This document shows, piece after piece, positions 15,061 through 23,136 of a DNA stretch of 37,107 bases. Position 1 is the first letter of the stretch. The number at the start of each line of letters is the position of its first letter. The notes under the pieces are model-generated. The model made no database searches. It was not told the origin of the DNA and saw nothing but the letters and a program-made list of their open reading frames with translations. This DNA is from Armatimonadota bacterium. Lineage in GTDB: Bacteria; Armatimonadota; UBA10988. Made by a program: the position numbers and the translations under genes. The stretch spans positions 1 through 37,107 of the forward strand of contig JACRKZ010000120.1 of the NCBI GenBank assembly GCA_016235455.1, written 5' to 3'.

Positions 15061-17262
15061 TCGGCGTACGGCCTCGACCAGCGCCGTGGGGCTGAACGGT
15101 TTCTGCAGGAAACTGGTAGCCAGACCCGCCAGGTCCACCGCATCGGTGCTGGGCCGCACGTAGCCGGAGACGAAGACCACGGGGAAGTCGTGGCCGCGGC
15201 CAGCCAAGGTCCTGGCCAGTTCCGGCCCGCTGAGCCCCGGCATGACCACGTCGGTCACGAGCAGGTCGATGGGCAACTCGCTCTGCGCCACAAGCTCGAG
15301 CGCGGTTTCGGCGCAATCCGCGGTCAGCACCGTGTAGCCGTGGCGTCGCAAAGCTCGCCAGCAGAGCGCCCGGAGCCCCTCTTCGTCTTCCACCACCATC
15401 ACCGTCTCGGTGCCCGCAAGCGGACCCACCGGAACCACCGGAGCGTCCTCGTCGCCGCTCGCGCCGTCGATGCGGGGCAGCAGCACCCGGAAGGTGGTGC
15501 CTCGACCTGGCGCACTGTCGCACTCGATCACGCCGTGGTGCTGTGAGACGATGCTGAAGGCCGTGGCCAGTCCGAGGCCCGTACCCTCACCGACGCCGCG
15601 CGTGGTGAAGAACGGCTCAAAGATGCGTGTCTGCGTGGCGGCGTCCATGCCGACGCCGGTATCGCTCACCGTCACCTGCGCATAGGCGCCTGGCGAGAGC
15701 GCGGGTGTGGCTTGTGCCTGGGCGGCATCAACCACCGCCGGCCTGGTCATCACAGTCAGCTGCCCGCCCTCGGGCATCGCCGACTTGGCGTTGGCGACCA
15801 GGTTCATCAGCACCTGGTCGACTTGGCCGCGGTCGGCCCACACGTGCCCCGCGTCAGGCGCGAGGTCGACCGTCAGGCGCACATCCTCGCCAATGAGCCG
15901 GCGCACCATGGGTTCGATGTCGGTGACGACCGCGTTGAGGTCGACCACCCGCTGGTGCGTCACCTGCCGGCGGCCGAAGGCCAGCAACTGGCGCGTGAGT
16001 GACGCCGCGCGCTCGGCAGCCTTGAGGATCTCACCCATGTCCGCGCGCAGTTCGCTGTCTTCGTCGAGGCTCTCGTCAACGAACTCGGCGAAGCCCGTGA
16101 TGGCCGTGAGCAGGTTGTTGAAATCGTGCGCGACACCGCCGGCCAGACGGCCCACCGCCTCCATTTTGCCGGCCTGGAGCAGGCGCTCCTCCAGCCGCTC
16201 ACGGCGCACCTCGCCGCGATGCCGCTGGATGGCCAGCCCGTACAGCTCGGCGATCTGCACCAAGGCGTCGATATGCCGGTCGGTATACGGCTCCTCGCCG
16301 TCGGTGACGGCCACATGGCCCACCCGGTCGGCGCCCAGCCAGACCGGCGCCAGCAGCGCCTCGGCAGCACCCAGCGACAGAGGCGTCTCGGCCACCGCTG
16401 GCCGCCCTACCCAGACAGTCTCGCCGCCCAGGTCGACCGGCGGCGAAGGCACGCCATCGAGGCACAGCCGGCACTGTTCCGACGGCGATTCGCACACGCA
16501 GGCGGCGCGCATCTGCGGCGTGGCCGCGCGCAGATGACGGGTGCCATCGTCGGCCTGCTCGACCACCCCGCCGTGCCGTGACCGAGTCACCGCCAGAGCC
16601 GACTCCAGGGCCACGCGCGCCACCTCGTCCATGCTGAGGCTCGGCTCGCCGAGTGTCCGCGCGACCGCCGCCCAGGCCTGGTTGACCTGGAGCTCCCAGC
16701 GCATGGCTCGCTCGGCCACCTGGCGCTGCTCAATGGTCTGCGCCTGGGCCTCGATCAGCAGCGCTTGCCGCAGCAGCACCGTGACGATCGGCGCCACGCG
16801 CTGCTGGGCCGCCATCACGGCTCGCAGGAACGGGTCGGGTGACACATCGAGTGCGATCAGGCTGGCGAAGGGCTTGTCAGCCAGCCTCAGCGGCACGCAC
16901 ATGCAGGAGGCGTACCCGGCGTCGGCCAGCAGCGTGGGCACACGGCCTGTCGCGTCTTCGCTGGTCCACAGGGCGGCGCCGGTCAGGCCATGCCCCTGCG
17001 CCGCGACGGCGCGGAACCACGGCTCGGCGGCCACGGCGGCGCGGCGTATCGGTTCGCACCGGACCACATCATAGGCATCCGGCTCGGCGTCGGGCCGCCA
17101 GAGAACGAGCACCACCAGGCGCGCACCGGCCCACTGCCGCAGGTAGTGCGTGATGTAGTGCGTCGCCGAGGCGGGGTCATCGGCACGGCCGATGAGGCTG
17201 CCGACGATGTCGAGAGCCATCGCCACGGTCGCCGGGTCATGCTCACTGGCTGGCCGGATCAT
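15034..17262 (-). CDS. Hybrid sensor histidine kinase: two GAF-like domains, HisKA, HATPase, receiver
   Basis: This 742-aa cytoplasmic kinase has no clear membrane segments. Two GAF-like sensory regions occupy about 15-170 and 205-350. The second contains four cysteines in CVCESPSEQCRLC (about 255), a possible metal or redox site. The dimerisation and phosphoacceptor helix is GGVAHDFNNLL with His379. The ATPase has NLVANAKSAMP (N box), VSDTGVGMD (G1) and GTGLGLATAFSIV (G2). A C-terminal receiver has VMVVEDEEGL, phospho-acceptor Asp671 in LLVTDVVMPG and the lysine of FLQKPF. The gene starts inside the stop of the DUF1638 gene (ATGA overlap) and is the last of four coupled genes, so it is likely to report on the corrinoid methyltransferase system. 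No output protein is adjacent. Confidence 0.88.
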   Translation of the reverse strand: MIRPASEHDPATVAMALDIVGSLIGRADDPASATHYITHYLRQWAGARLVVLVLWRPDAEPDAYDVVRCEPIRRAAVAAEPWFRAVAAQGHGLTGAALWTSEDATGRVPTLLADAGYASCMCVPLRLADKPFASLIALDVSPDPFLRAVMAAQQRVAPIVTVLLRQALLIEAQAQTIEQRQVAERAMRWELQVNQAWAAVARTLGEPSLSMDEVARVALESALAVTRSRHGGVVEQADDGTRHLRAATPQMRAACVCESPSEQCRLCLDGVPSPPVDLGGETVWVGRPAVAETPLSLGAAEALLAPVWLGADRVGHVAVTDGEEPYTDRHIDALVQIAELYGLAIQRHRGEVRRERLEERLLQAGKMEAVGRLAGGVAHDFNNLLTAITGFAEFVDESLDEDSELRADMGEILKAAERAASLTRQLLAFGRRQVTHQRVVDLNAVVTDIEPMVRRLIGEDVRLTVDLAPDAGHVWADRGQVDQVLMNLVANAKSAMPEGGQLTVMTRPAVVDAAQAQATPALSPGAYAQVTVSDTGVGMDAATQTRIFEPFFTTRGVGEGTGLGLATAFSIVSQHHGVIECDSAPGRGTTFRVLLPRIDGASGDEDAPVVPVGPLAGTETVMVVEDEEGLRALCWRALRRHGYTVLTADCAETALELVAQSELPIDLLVTDVVMPGLSGPELARTLAGRGHDFPVVFVSGYVRPSTDAVDLAGLATSFLQKPFSPTALVEAVRRLLDAGRAE

Positions 17263-17855
17263 GGCCCCTCCAGCGCCGCCGACGCGGCGTCAAGCAGAAC
17301 CACGAACCGGTCGAGGGACACCTCCCTCACCTCGCAGGGCAGACCGAAATGCGCGGCGCAGTCCTGGATTTCCGCCAGAGGGGCGGCATCGGTGCCTGTG
17401 TCCAGGTAGACCAGAGCCCGGTGGCTGTCGCGGATCAACTCGGCCGTGAGGTCCACACCCAGTCCCGGGATATCGGCCAACACCTCGCGCCATCGTCGTG
17501 CCCACTCAGGAAGCAGTGCGCAGGCGTGCTCGCGGATGAGTTGCTGGTAGCCTTCGGGTCCGGCGAAGGCCTCGGCACAGTTCTCGCACGGCACCACATG
17601 CACGCGCGGGTCATGCTCGCCCGGATGCTCGCCCGCGCAGTCGCCAAACAGCACGACGACCCGCGCGCCTTCAGCCAGGGCGGACTTGACCTCGACGGCG
17701 ATGGCGGCGATGAGCCGCTCGGGGTGCATATGCAGCGCGGAATCCAGGTAGCGAACCGACCAAGCGCTGCCCGTGCGCGCGTGCCACCACTCCAGTTCGG
17801 GCTGGAAGGCCGAACAAGCGACACAGACCACGCGCGGGTCGCTGCTCAGCGGCAT
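17259..17855 (-). CDS. DUF1638-family protein of corrinoid methyltransferase operons
   Basis: This 198-aa protein starts at the ATG overlapping the upstream UroD stop (TAATG). The open frame extends further 5' but only as a shadow of the UroD gene. It begins VVCVACSAFQPELEWW and has ARVVVLFGDCAGEHPG and VHVVPCENCAEAF. These cysteine-containing positions and the order match DUF1638, a family of unknown biochemistry that regularly accompanies UroD-type methyltransferases and corrinoid proteins. Cysteines at the start of strand one and in the GDC and CENC segments could bind metal or the corrinoid. It ends in an ATGA overlap with the histidine kinase gene. The family assignment is from pattern memory. 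Confidence 0.7.
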   Translation of the reverse strand: MPLSSDPRVVCVACSAFQPELEWWHARTGSAWSVRYLDSALHMHPERLIAAIAVEVKSALAEGARVVVLFGDCAGEHPGEHDPRVHVVPCENCAEAFAGPEGYQQLIREHACALLPEWARRWREVLADIPGLGVDLTAELIRDSHRALVYLDTGTDAAPLAEIQDCAAHFGLPCEVREVSLDRFVVLLDAASAALEGP

Positions 17856-18868
17856 TATGACTCCTCGACCACGGCATCGTGCAACGCCGCAACCACCTCC
17901 ACGGGCGTCTGGGGTTCGATGTCGGCCGCGGTGGTGCCCAGCACGAAGCGCGGGTCGTCGCGGCGATCCAGGAGCATCGCCCGACACATGGCCAAAGCAC
18001 TCTCGCGGCTGGTGTGGATGAGCCGCGGCCCTTCGGGACCCGAGGCCAGCACGGCGGTGTCGCCGAGGATGGTGCGGGCCTCGGCCAGGTTGTCGCGCGC
18101 ATCCATGATCTGGCCGATCACCGGCTGCAGCCCGGCGGTGAGCCGCGGCTTGGCACCCGATGGAGAGCCGCCGTGGTGCAGCATGACTGGGCCTTGGACC
18201 TGCGCCAGGGCCTGCCGCAGGACGGGCAGAGTCACGGCCTCGGCGAGCTCCGGAGGCGCCAGCGTGGGGCCCATGAAGCAGGACAGCACGATGATCAGGT
18301 CGGCGCCATCTGCCAGCAACGCGTTGGCCCATCGGCCGAAGTGCTGCAGGCAGAGGTCGAGCAGCCGCTGAGCATCGGCCCGGTGGAATAGCAGTGTGTC
18401 GAGCCAGCCCTCGATGCCCATGATCATCAGCGGCAGGTCGACCGGGTCGAGCACGCCGACGGCGATGACCCGGTCGGTGCCGTGCGCCGACGCGATGGCG
18501 CGGGTCGCCTCGCGGAAGTAGAGCAACGACGGCGAGGAATCGATGTCCGGGGGCGCCAATCCCGCGATGGCCTGCCGCGAGGGCGCCGCCGGCTCGATGA
18601 ACATGGGCGCGCCCTTGTGGCTGTAGCGCAGCGTGCTGCCCCAGGCCTCACCTTCCTTGGTGACGGCAAACGGGCCCAGCACCAGGTCAGGATCGAACCG
18701 CTCGACCACCGCGGCCTGACCTTCACCGTAGGCCGTACCGCTGTGGAAGTACTCTGGCAGTGGACAACCAGTCAGATGGGCGCCGTAGAGACTGGCGATG
18801 AGGAAGAACGGCACGCGGTCCTTGGGCGCTCCGGCCAGTGTGGCGAACACACGCTCCCGGCCGGTCAT
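17855..18868 (-). CDS. UroD/MtaA-family corrinoid methyltransferase
   Basis: This 337-aa protein of the uroporphyrinogen decarboxylase superfamily belongs to the methyltransferase branch (MtaA, MtbA, CmuA) rather than haem synthesis. Support comes from the N-terminal TGRERVFATLAGAPKDRVPF, YGEGQAAVVERFDPDLV, a barrel strand ADLIIVLSCFMGPTLAPPEL, and GPVMLHHGGSP in the place where the family usually carries zinc-binding His/Cys. Its immediate partner is a corrinoid protein. Such enzymes move methyl groups between a corrinoid protein and a thiol or tetrahydrofolate. It overlaps the upstream corrinoid gene by ATGA and the downstream DUF1638 gene by one base. No MtaB-type substrate methyltransferase is in the operon, so the methyl donor is unknown. 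Confidence 0.8.
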   Translation of the reverse strand: MTGRERVFATLAGAPKDRVPFFLIASLYGAHLTGCPLPEYFHSGTAYGEGQAAVVERFDPDLVLGPFAVTKEGEAWGSTLRYSHKGAPMFIEPAAPSRQAIAGLAPPDIDSSPSLLYFREATRAIASAHGTDRVIAVGVLDPVDLPLMIMGIEGWLDTLLFHRADAQRLLDLCLQHFGRWANALLADGADLIIVLSCFMGPTLAPPELAEAVTLPVLRQALAQVQGPVMLHHGGSPSGAKPRLTAGLQPVIGQIMDARDNLAEARTILGDTAVLASGPEGPRLIHTSRESALAMCRAMLLDRRDDPRFVLGTTAADIEPQTPVEVVAALHDAVVEES

Positions 18869-19536
18869 GAGGTCACCGCAACGGCCTCGGCGGCCTGCCG
18901 CAAGCGCGCGAACAGGTCCGGCGCGCCGACCGCATGGTCGACCGTGCCGTCACCGCCGACGAGTTCCACCAGTTCGGGCCGCAGTCTGAAAACCGCGCCG
19001 CCAACCGCCAACTGGATGCGGCCGGTCAGGCCGCGGTCATCAAGCGCCGCGCGCACCGCGCGGATGTTGTCCGCCGTTCGGAAGAGCATGGCCGACACAC
19101 CGATGACGGGCGCTCCCACGCGGACCGCCGCGTCGACGAAGTCGAGCGGAGGCACATCGATGCCCAGATCGTGGACTGTCCACCCGGCCGATCGCAGGAA
19201 TACGCCCACCAGCCGCCGGCCCAGCGCATGGCAATCATCCTCGATGTTACCGATGACGGCCACGCCCGCGCCCTGTCCGCTGCCCGGTTGGGCGGCGAAG
19301 GCCTCGCCGAACTTGTCGAGCGCGTCTTCCACCACCTTGGAGGCCACGTACACCTGCGCCAGCGGGTAGGTACCATCCGCTGAGCGGCTCTCATCGAGCC
19401 GCCGCAGCAGCGGGCCAAACAGATCGGCGACGACCCGCCCGAAGCCGTGCTGCGCAGCATACTCAGCCACCAAGGCGCCAGCGCCGTCGCGGTCGCCGGC
19501 AGTGACCAGATCTGTAAGGTGCGCCAGTACTTGCAT
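18865..19536 (-). CDS. Corrinoid (B12)-binding methyltransferase protein, MtaC/MetH-like
   Basis: This 223-aa protein has a helical cap (about 1-90, including YPLAQVYVASKVVEDALDKF) and a Rossmann-like B12 domain. The cobalt-ligand motif DxHxxG is present as Asp101-Cys-His103-Ala-Leu-Gly106, followed by LRSAGWTVHDLGIDVPPLDF and GVSAMLFRTADNIRAV. His103 should be the lower axial ligand. The start at ATG 19536 gives the usual N-terminus. An upstream in-frame ATG at 19596 would add 20 atypical residues. No strong ribosome site is seen for either. It is the first gene of the coupled operon and should be the methyl carrier serving the UroD-family enzyme. No cobalamin riboswitch was recognised upstream. 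Confidence 0.87.
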   Translation of the reverse strand: MQVLAHLTDLVTAGDRDGAGALVAEYAAQHGFGRVVADLFGPLLRRLDESRSADGTYPLAQVYVASKVVEDALDKFGEAFAAQPGSGQGAGVAVIGNIEDDCHALGRRLVGVFLRSAGWTVHDLGIDVPPLDFVDAAVRVGAPVIGVSAMLFRTADNIRAVRAALDDRGLTGRIQLAVGGAVFRLRPELVELVGGDGTVDHAVGAPDLFARLRQAAEAVAVTS

Positions 19537-19661
19537 CGCGGTACCCAATACGACACCCGTAGTCTGCCCGCACCCCACAGCGGAGTCAAACCGCATCTAC
19601 CCGACGACCGTCACCTGCGGTTCACATTGACCAGAGTCCGACGCTACCGGCCAAAACGCGC

Positions 19662-19695
19662 CACGGGCGCGAGCCGTTGCCAACTCGCGCCCGTG
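19662..19695 (-). terminator. Intrinsic terminator hairpin behind the DUF1080 gene
   Basis: A perfect 12-bp stem (19662-19673 with 19684-19695) closes a 10-base loop, 21 bases past the DUF1080 stop. On the minus strand a short GCGCG stretch and then a TTTT run (complement of 19653-19656) follow the stem. The stem is very G+C-rich. It insulates the corrinoid operon that starts 126 bases further on the same strand. Confidence 0.7.
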
Positions 19696-19715
19696 CGGTG
19701 GTCTGGTGCCGGAAG

Positions 19716-20750
19716 CTAGGGCAGCTTCTCGATCCAGATGTTGCGGAACTGCACGGGGTTGCCGTGGTCCTGCAGCTTGATCGGGCCGGGCGTGCCTTCC
19801 TTGTCATCGATGGCGCCGCCGGTGACCTTGGGCAGCTCGATGTTGTTGTGGATGGTCACACCGTTGTGCACCACGGTCAGCCGCGCATTGGCGGTCTTCT
19901 GGCCGTTGGCGCCCAGCTTGGCGGCCGTGAAGGTGATGTCGTAGGCCTGCCAGGCCAGCGGCGGGAAGCACATGTTGGCGTCCGGTCGAGCGATCTGGTA
20001 GATGCCGCCGCACTCATTGTCAGCGCCGTCGAGACCGTAGCTGTCGAGCACCTGGACCTCATAGCGGCCCTGCTGATAGACGCCGCTGTTGGCGCGGCCC
20101 TGGCCGGAAGCGAACGGCATGTAGGGCAGCCGGAACTCGATGTGCAGTCGGTAGTTGGTGAAGCTCTCCTCGGTCTGGCTGTCGCCACCATTGACCTCGA
20201 CCGCACCACCGTCCACCAGCTTCCACGGCGCCGCGACGGTCGGCTTGCCCACCGGGCACCAGGCGTCGAGGTTCTTGCCGTCGAACAGCGTGGTCGCGCC
20301 GGCCGGCGCTTCCATCTCCAGCGTCGGCGACTTGCGCGTGCTCTGCTTGATGCTGAACGTGCCCTTGCGGCTGCCGGCCACAGTGCCGACCACGGCGCCG
20401 TCCTTGAGACCACCCTTCCACAGCGAGGCGTTGACCACCACCCCGTCGTCGGTGGCGCGCAGCACGGTACCGGGCTCGAACGGCACGGCGTCGAGGAGCG
20501 TGAACTGCTCGCCGCCAATGTTACCGGCCAGCCGGTAGAGCATCGGCACGCGCTTGTTGAACTCGCCGAACAGGCGAGCCTCATAGCGGCCGTTGCCCTG
20601 GGCGATCATGTACACGGCCACGGGCTGGTCAGGCTTGCCCTCGATCTTCAGGCTACCGGCCCAGTCGCCCATGAAGGCATCCTGCGCCGCCGCCGGCCAG
20701 CACGCCGCCAGCGTGGCCGCTGCTACCAAAACTCTGCTGATTCTCACCAC
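19716..20750 (-). CDS. Secreted DUF1080 (3-keto-disaccharide hydrolase-type) protein
   Basis: This 344-aa exported protein has a Sec signal peptide (VLVAAATLAACWPAAAQ). Residues about 25-145 form an unassigned beta-rich region. From about 150 the concanavalin-like DUF1080 fold is clear: TTLFDGKNLDAWCPVG, FTNYRLHIEFRLPY, SGVYQQGRYEVQVLDSYG, LAWQAYDITFTAAKL and the C-terminal PIKLQDHGNPVQFRNIWIE. Members of this family include hydrolases of 3-keto-glycosides, and they are very numerous in planctomycete-type polysaccharide degraders. The start is GTG at 20750 or GTG at 20747. AGGAG lies 3 or 6 bases upstream respectively, which slightly favours 20747. It is divergent from the glycyl radical enzyme gene. 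Confidence 0.85.
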   Translation of the reverse strand: MVRISRVLVAAATLAACWPAAAQDAFMGDWAGSLKIEGKPDQPVAVYMIAQGNGRYEARLFGEFNKRVPMLYRLAGNIGGEQFTLLDAVPFEPGTVLRATDDGVVVNASLWKGGLKDGAVVGTVAGSRKGTFSIKQSTRKSPTLEMEAPAGATTLFDGKNLDAWCPVGKPTVAAPWKLVDGGAVEVNGGDSQTEESFTNYRLHIEFRLPYMPFASGQGRANSGVYQQGRYEVQVLDSYGLDGADNECGGIYQIARPDANMCFPPLAWQAYDITFTAAKLGANGQKTANARLTVVHNGVTIHNNIELPKVTGGAIDDKEGTPGPIKLQDHGNPVQFRNIWIEKLP

Positions 20751-20895
20751 CGTCTCCTATCCGTAGTCAGATGGCTATTCTGCACCCGATGGCTATAACC
20801 TTCAACCGCTCGCCCCACGCCCGCGCGCGTTGCCCCTTGCACCGGCGGCCTATCTCAGGTACACCTAACCATGGTAGTTTTTTGAGACAGCCACC

Positions 20896-23136
20896 ATGCC
20901 GGTTGACGTTCCACCTGGTCCCAGTGACTCGTTACGCGTGGCCGACCTGCGCCGCCGCGTGCGCGCGGCCATGGACGCGCCAATCGCGCGTTGGGCCTGT
21001 CCCGAACGGATCGACTCGATGTATCTCGGCGAGCCGCTGGCGGTACGCAAGGCTCGCGCGGTGGCCTGCAAGCTCGCCGCCATGCCCACCGACCTGTGGG
21101 CCGGTCAGCTCCTGGCTGGCTCGATGACGCTGGAGTCGCCCCGTCTGCACGCCGAGTGGGGCTTCCCCGACTACGTCACCGATGCTGAGCGCGACGCGGC
21201 CCGCGCGCGGGGCATGAGCATCCACTCGGTGTTCGGCCACATCGTGCCCGACTACCCGACTCTTCTGGCCCGCGGCCTGTCGGGCCTGCGCGCCGCGGCC
21301 GAGGCGCAGCGGCCCGGCTGCCAGTCGGCCGACGAGACGGCCTTCCTCGACTCGGTCTGTGTCGCGCTCGACGCCGTGGCCGACTTCGCCGCGCGGCTGG
21401 CGCAACGCTGTGACGACGAGGCCGCCGCGGCGCCCGAGCCGCGCGCCGCGGAACTGGCGCAGATGGCCGCCAACCTGCGCACCGCACCGGCCGGGCCAGC
21501 GCAGACCTTCTGGCAGGCGCTGCAGGCCGTGTGGCTACTGCACATGGTCTTCCACAGCACCATGGACGGCAATGCGCTGGGCCGCGCCGACCAGTATCTG
21601 TGGCCCTATCTGGAAGCCGACTTGGCCGCTGGCCGCCTCGACTGGGACCGTGCGGACGAGTTGGTACGCTGCTTCACGCTCAAGTTCAACGAGCGCGCCA
21701 AGACCACCGACGACCAGCGGCCCGAGAACCGCGAGCCAGAGCCCGAGGTCAAGCTCGGCGGCACGCGCCACCACACCTCGTCGCAGGTGGGCACCCGGCG
21801 CGACGGGCTCGACGCCACCAACCACTGGCTGCAGAACATCGTGCTCAGCGGTCTGACGCCCGACGGCGCCGACGGCACCAATCCGCTGACCTACCTGCTG
21901 CTGGCCGCCTACGACGCGAACCAGATGACCAACCCGCTGCTCACCGTACGGCTGCACACGGGCAGCCCTGAGGCGCTGGTACGCGAGACGGCACGGGTGC
22001 TGCGCGGCGGCGGCGGCATGCCGGCGCTGTTCAACGACGAAGCTCTGGTGCCGGCACTGGAGCGGCTGGGCATTCCCACGCCCGACGCGCGCGACTACAC
22101 CAACGACGGCTGCTGGGAGGTCATCATCCCGGGCCGTACCGACTTCGGCTTCCTGCGGCTGAGCCTCATGCTGCCGCTTGAGCGCGTTCTGGCCAGTGGG
22201 GCGGCCTACGCCACCTTCGACGACCTGTTCGAAGCCTGGCGCGCCGAACTCGACGAGGTCATCGGCGCCACCGTCGAGCGCGTCGTGGCCGGCATCGACA
22301 ACCGCTCGCTGATCGCGCCGGTACCGCTGCTGTCAGCGCTCATCGACGGCAGCATCGCCAGCCGGCGCGACCTGACCGCGGGCGGCGCCAAGTACCGCAC
22401 TTTCGCGTTGCTGGCCGAAAGCGCCGCACATTGCATCGACTCGCTGGTGGCCCTGCGCCGCGTCGTCTTTGGCCAGCGGATCTGCTCGCTGGCCGAACTG
22501 CGCGAGGCGCTGGCCGCCGACTTCGTCGGCCATGAATGGCTGCGACGGCATCTGCAGGCCGCGCCCAAGTATGGCAATGACAACGACTCCGCCGACGCCA
22601 TGGGCCAGCAGGTCATGCAAGCCTTCATCGACTCCGCCGCGCGGCACGGCGAGGCCCATCGCCAACGGCTGCTGTTCCCCTGTGGCGTGGCCACCTTCTC
22701 CTGGTACGTGGGCATCGGCGAAGGGCTTGCGGCCTCGCCCGACGGGCGCCGCGCCAAGGCGCCGGTGTCCAGTAACTTCTCCCCAGCGCTTGGCGCCGAC
22801 CACGACGGCTTGCCTTCGGCCATCCTGTCGTACGCCAAGATGCACCACAGCCATCTGCCGGCCGGCGGCCCGCTGGACCTGCGGCTGGCGGCGCGTCTGG
22901 TCGCCGGCGAGGACGGCATCGACCGCATGGTCGGGCTGATGCGCGGGTTCGTCGACACCGGCGGCTCGATGCTGACTTTGACCGTGGTAGATACCGAGGA
23001 ACTGCGCGCGGCCCAGCTCGAGCCCGAGCAGCACCGCTCGCTACGCGTGCGCATGGGGGGCTGGAGCGCCTATTTCACGATGCTCTCTCGCGAGCAGCAG
23101 GACCACCATATCCATCGCCAGGAGAGCCGGCCATGA
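20896..23136 (+). CDS. Glycyl radical enzyme, pyruvate formate-lyase family, substrate unknown
   Basis: This 746-aa enzyme has the PFL-like barrel. The thiyl-radical cysteine is Cys406 in NDGCWEVIIPG, followed by Glu408, giving the C-x-E arrangement found in eliminases and dehydratases rather than the CC pair of true pyruvate formate-lyase. The C-terminal glycyl loop reads RVRMGGWSAYF with Gly722. The usual tyrosine after the glycine is tryptophan, and the residue after the arginine is Met instead of Val. The extreme C-terminus is extended and histidine-rich (QQDHHIHRQ). The activase gene overlaps its stop by ATGA. The substrate is not identifiable: choline, glycerol, 1,2-propanediol, hydroxyproline or sulfonate enzymes are all possible relatives. 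The presence of this pair implies anaerobic metabolism. Confidence 0.87.
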   Translation: MPVDVPPGPSDSLRVADLRRRVRAAMDAPIARWACPERIDSMYLGEPLAVRKARAVACKLAAMPTDLWAGQLLAGSMTLESPRLHAEWGFPDYVTDAERDAARARGMSIHSVFGHIVPDYPTLLARGLSGLRAAAEAQRPGCQSADETAFLDSVCVALDAVADFAARLAQRCDDEAAAAPEPRAAELAQMAANLRTAPAGPAQTFWQALQAVWLLHMVFHSTMDGNALGRADQYLWPYLEADLAAGRLDWDRADELVRCFTLKFNERAKTTDDQRPENREPEPEVKLGGTRHHTSSQVGTRRDGLDATNHWLQNIVLSGLTPDGADGTNPLTYLLLAAYDANQMTNPLLTVRLHTGSPEALVRETARVLRGGGGMPALFNDEALVPALERLGIPTPDARDYTNDGCWEVIIPGRTDFGFLRLSLMLPLERVLASGAAYATFDDLFEAWRAELDEVIGATVERVVAGIDNRSLIAPVPLLSALIDGSIASRRDLTAGGAKYRTFALLAESAAHCIDSLVALRRVVFGQRICSLAELREALAADFVGHEWLRRHLQAAPKYGNDNDSADAMGQQVMQAFIDSAARHGEAHRQRLLFPCGVATFSWYVGIGEGLAASPDGRRAKAPVSSNFSPALGADHDGLPSAILSYAKMHHSHLPAGGPLDLRLAARLVAGEDGIDRMVGLMRGFVDTGGSMLTLTVVDTEELRAAQLEPEQHRSLRVRMGGWSAYFTMLSREQQDHHIHRQESRP

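Noticed and set aside
17859..18332. A longer N-terminus for the DUF1638 protein
   Set aside because: The extension overlaps the UroD gene in another frame and is Arg/Gly/Ala-rich shadow. The ATG at 17855 overlapping the UroD stop gives the proper family N-terminus.
19537..19661. Cobalamin riboswitch ahead of the corrinoid operon
   Set aside because: No B12-box-like sequence or long structured leader was recognised in the 125 bases available.
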